NCBI GenBank assembly: GCA_020345785.1
Contig: CP070771.1
Span: 1,401,390-1,407,500, forward strand
Direction: 5' to 3'
Source: Desulfobacterales bacterium
GTDB taxonomy: Bacteria; Desulfobacterota; Desulfobacteria; Desulfobacterales; JAFDCJ01
DNA length: 6,111 bases
Made by a program: the position numbers and the translations under genes. A model generated the notes under the pieces. The model made no database searches. It had not been told where the DNA came from and saw only the letters and a list, made by a program, of their open reading frames with translations. Every line of letters begins with the position of its first letter. Positions within the stretch are counted from its first letter, which is position 1. Of the stretch, positions 5,554 to 6,111 are shown piece by piece.

Positions 5554-6111
5554 ATGTTCAGGGAAAAATGGGTAAAGCTAACCGCCTATATCGTATCCAC
5601 GGCATTTGCGATCATGGTGATCGTTCCGTTTCTTTGGGTACTGACAACCGCATTAAAAACACCGGCTGAAATCAGTGTCTGGCCGCCTCGTTTTCTACCG
5701 AGCCGGCTGACCTTGGAGAATTTTAGCCAAATCCTCGTCAAAGAAGATTTCGTGCGGTACATGTTTAATTCCCTGGTGGTTTCACTGGGATCAATGTTCT
5801 GTATCCTTCTGACTTCCAGTCTGGCCGGATTTATCTTTGCCAAATATAAATTCCCTTTGAAAAACTTTTTGTTCACCTTGATTCTCTTCACAGCCATTAT
5901 TCCCATCCAGGTATACATGATCCCTATTTTTATTATGGTATTCAAGACCAAGATGATGAATACCTATGTCGCCATGATTTTCCCGATGACGATCATGACC
6001 TTCGGGGTTTTTTTCCTCAGACAGAACATCATGGCAATTCCGGATACGCTCCTGGATGCCGCTCGCATCGATGGGGCCAGCGAGCTATGGATCTACGTGC
6101 GAATTGTAATT
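5554..6111 (+). CDS. MalG/UgpE-type sugar ABC transporter permease, 3' end cut off by the window edge
   Basis: Second inner-membrane subunit, pairing with the MalF-type protein to form the channel. I translated the frame directly: 186 codons from ATG at 5554 to the right edge with no stop, about two thirds of the usual 270-280 residues. Hydrophobic segments lie at about 9-31, 71-93, 104-130 and 136-156. Family blocks include an N-terminal PFLWVLTTALKTPAEI (25-40), LAGFIFAKYKFP (90-101) and PIQVYMIP (117-124). The EAA loop begins at 168: D168-A169-A170, D173-G174-A175-S176, cut at residue 186 before the L-P pair. The first EAA residue is Asp instead of Glu, a mild change. AGGAG (5543-5547) overlaps the TAG stop of the upstream permease gene, 6 nt from the ATG, which suggests translational coupling. 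The ATPase gene often follows and would be off the edge. Confidence 0.93.
   Translation, partial: MFREKWVKLTAYIVSTAFAIMVIVPFLWVLTTALKTPAEISVWPPRFLPSRLTLENFSQILVKEDFVRYMFNSLVVSLGSMFCILLTSSLAGFIFAKYKFPLKNFLFTLILFTAIIPIQVYMIPIFIMVFKTKMMNTYVAMIFPMTIMTFGVFFLRQNIMAIPDTLLDAARIDGASELWIYVRIVI

Noticed and set aside
5586..5951. Minus-strand open frame of 121 codons opposite the MalG-type permease gene
   Set aside because: The plus-strand frame here is an unmistakable MalG-type permease; the antisense frame is a shadow of it.

Overview
The window reads as bacterial chromosomal DNA of moderate GC content with strong AGGAGG-type ribosome binding sites and two periplasmic binding proteins carrying cleavable Sec signal peptides without a lipobox. 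This points to a Gram-negative organism. The feel is of a Proteobacterium or Desulfobacterota-like lineage, but no marker gene fixes the taxonomy and I hold that loosely.

Layout. The left part is read leftwards (minus strand): a TauA-like binding protein (640-1668), then after a 250-nt gap a TauC/SsuC-type permease (389 to the left edge, cut off). The right part is read rightwards (plus strand): a classical short-chain dehydrogenase (2158-2931), then after 288 nt a three-gene run for a carbohydrate ABC importer, namely a family 1 binding protein (3220-4530), a MalF-type permease (4609-5544) and a MalG-type permease (5554 to the right edge, cut off). The two arms diverge from a 489-nt intergenic region (1669-2157). 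No rRNA, tRNA, CRISPR array, transposase or phage gene is visible.

How the genes fit together. The left arm supplies the binding protein and one membrane subunit for uptake of a sulfonate-like anion (taurine or a relative). The right arm supplies the binding protein and both membrane subunits for uptake of a sugar, polyol or glycerol-phosphate-like compound, with an NADP(H)-type dehydrogenase that may oxidise or reduce the imported compound or its product. No ATPase gene for either transporter lies in the window; they are probably just beyond the edges or shared. Whether the two arms serve one substrate class, for example a sulfonated sugar and its breakdown products, is an open guess.

Non-coding signals. 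The best are a 15-bp intercistronic hairpin between the sugar-binding protein gene and its permease genes (4539-4570), a promoter-like pair inside the tauA-tauC gap (502-530), and a perfect TTGACA -35 box ahead of the sugar-binding protein gene (3055-3083). Several inverted repeats flank the dehydrogenase gene, and a 35-codon reading frame with a ribosome binding site lies in the divergent intergenic region. No whole new system is evident; the window is mostly ordinary transport and metabolism with a few details worth checking.
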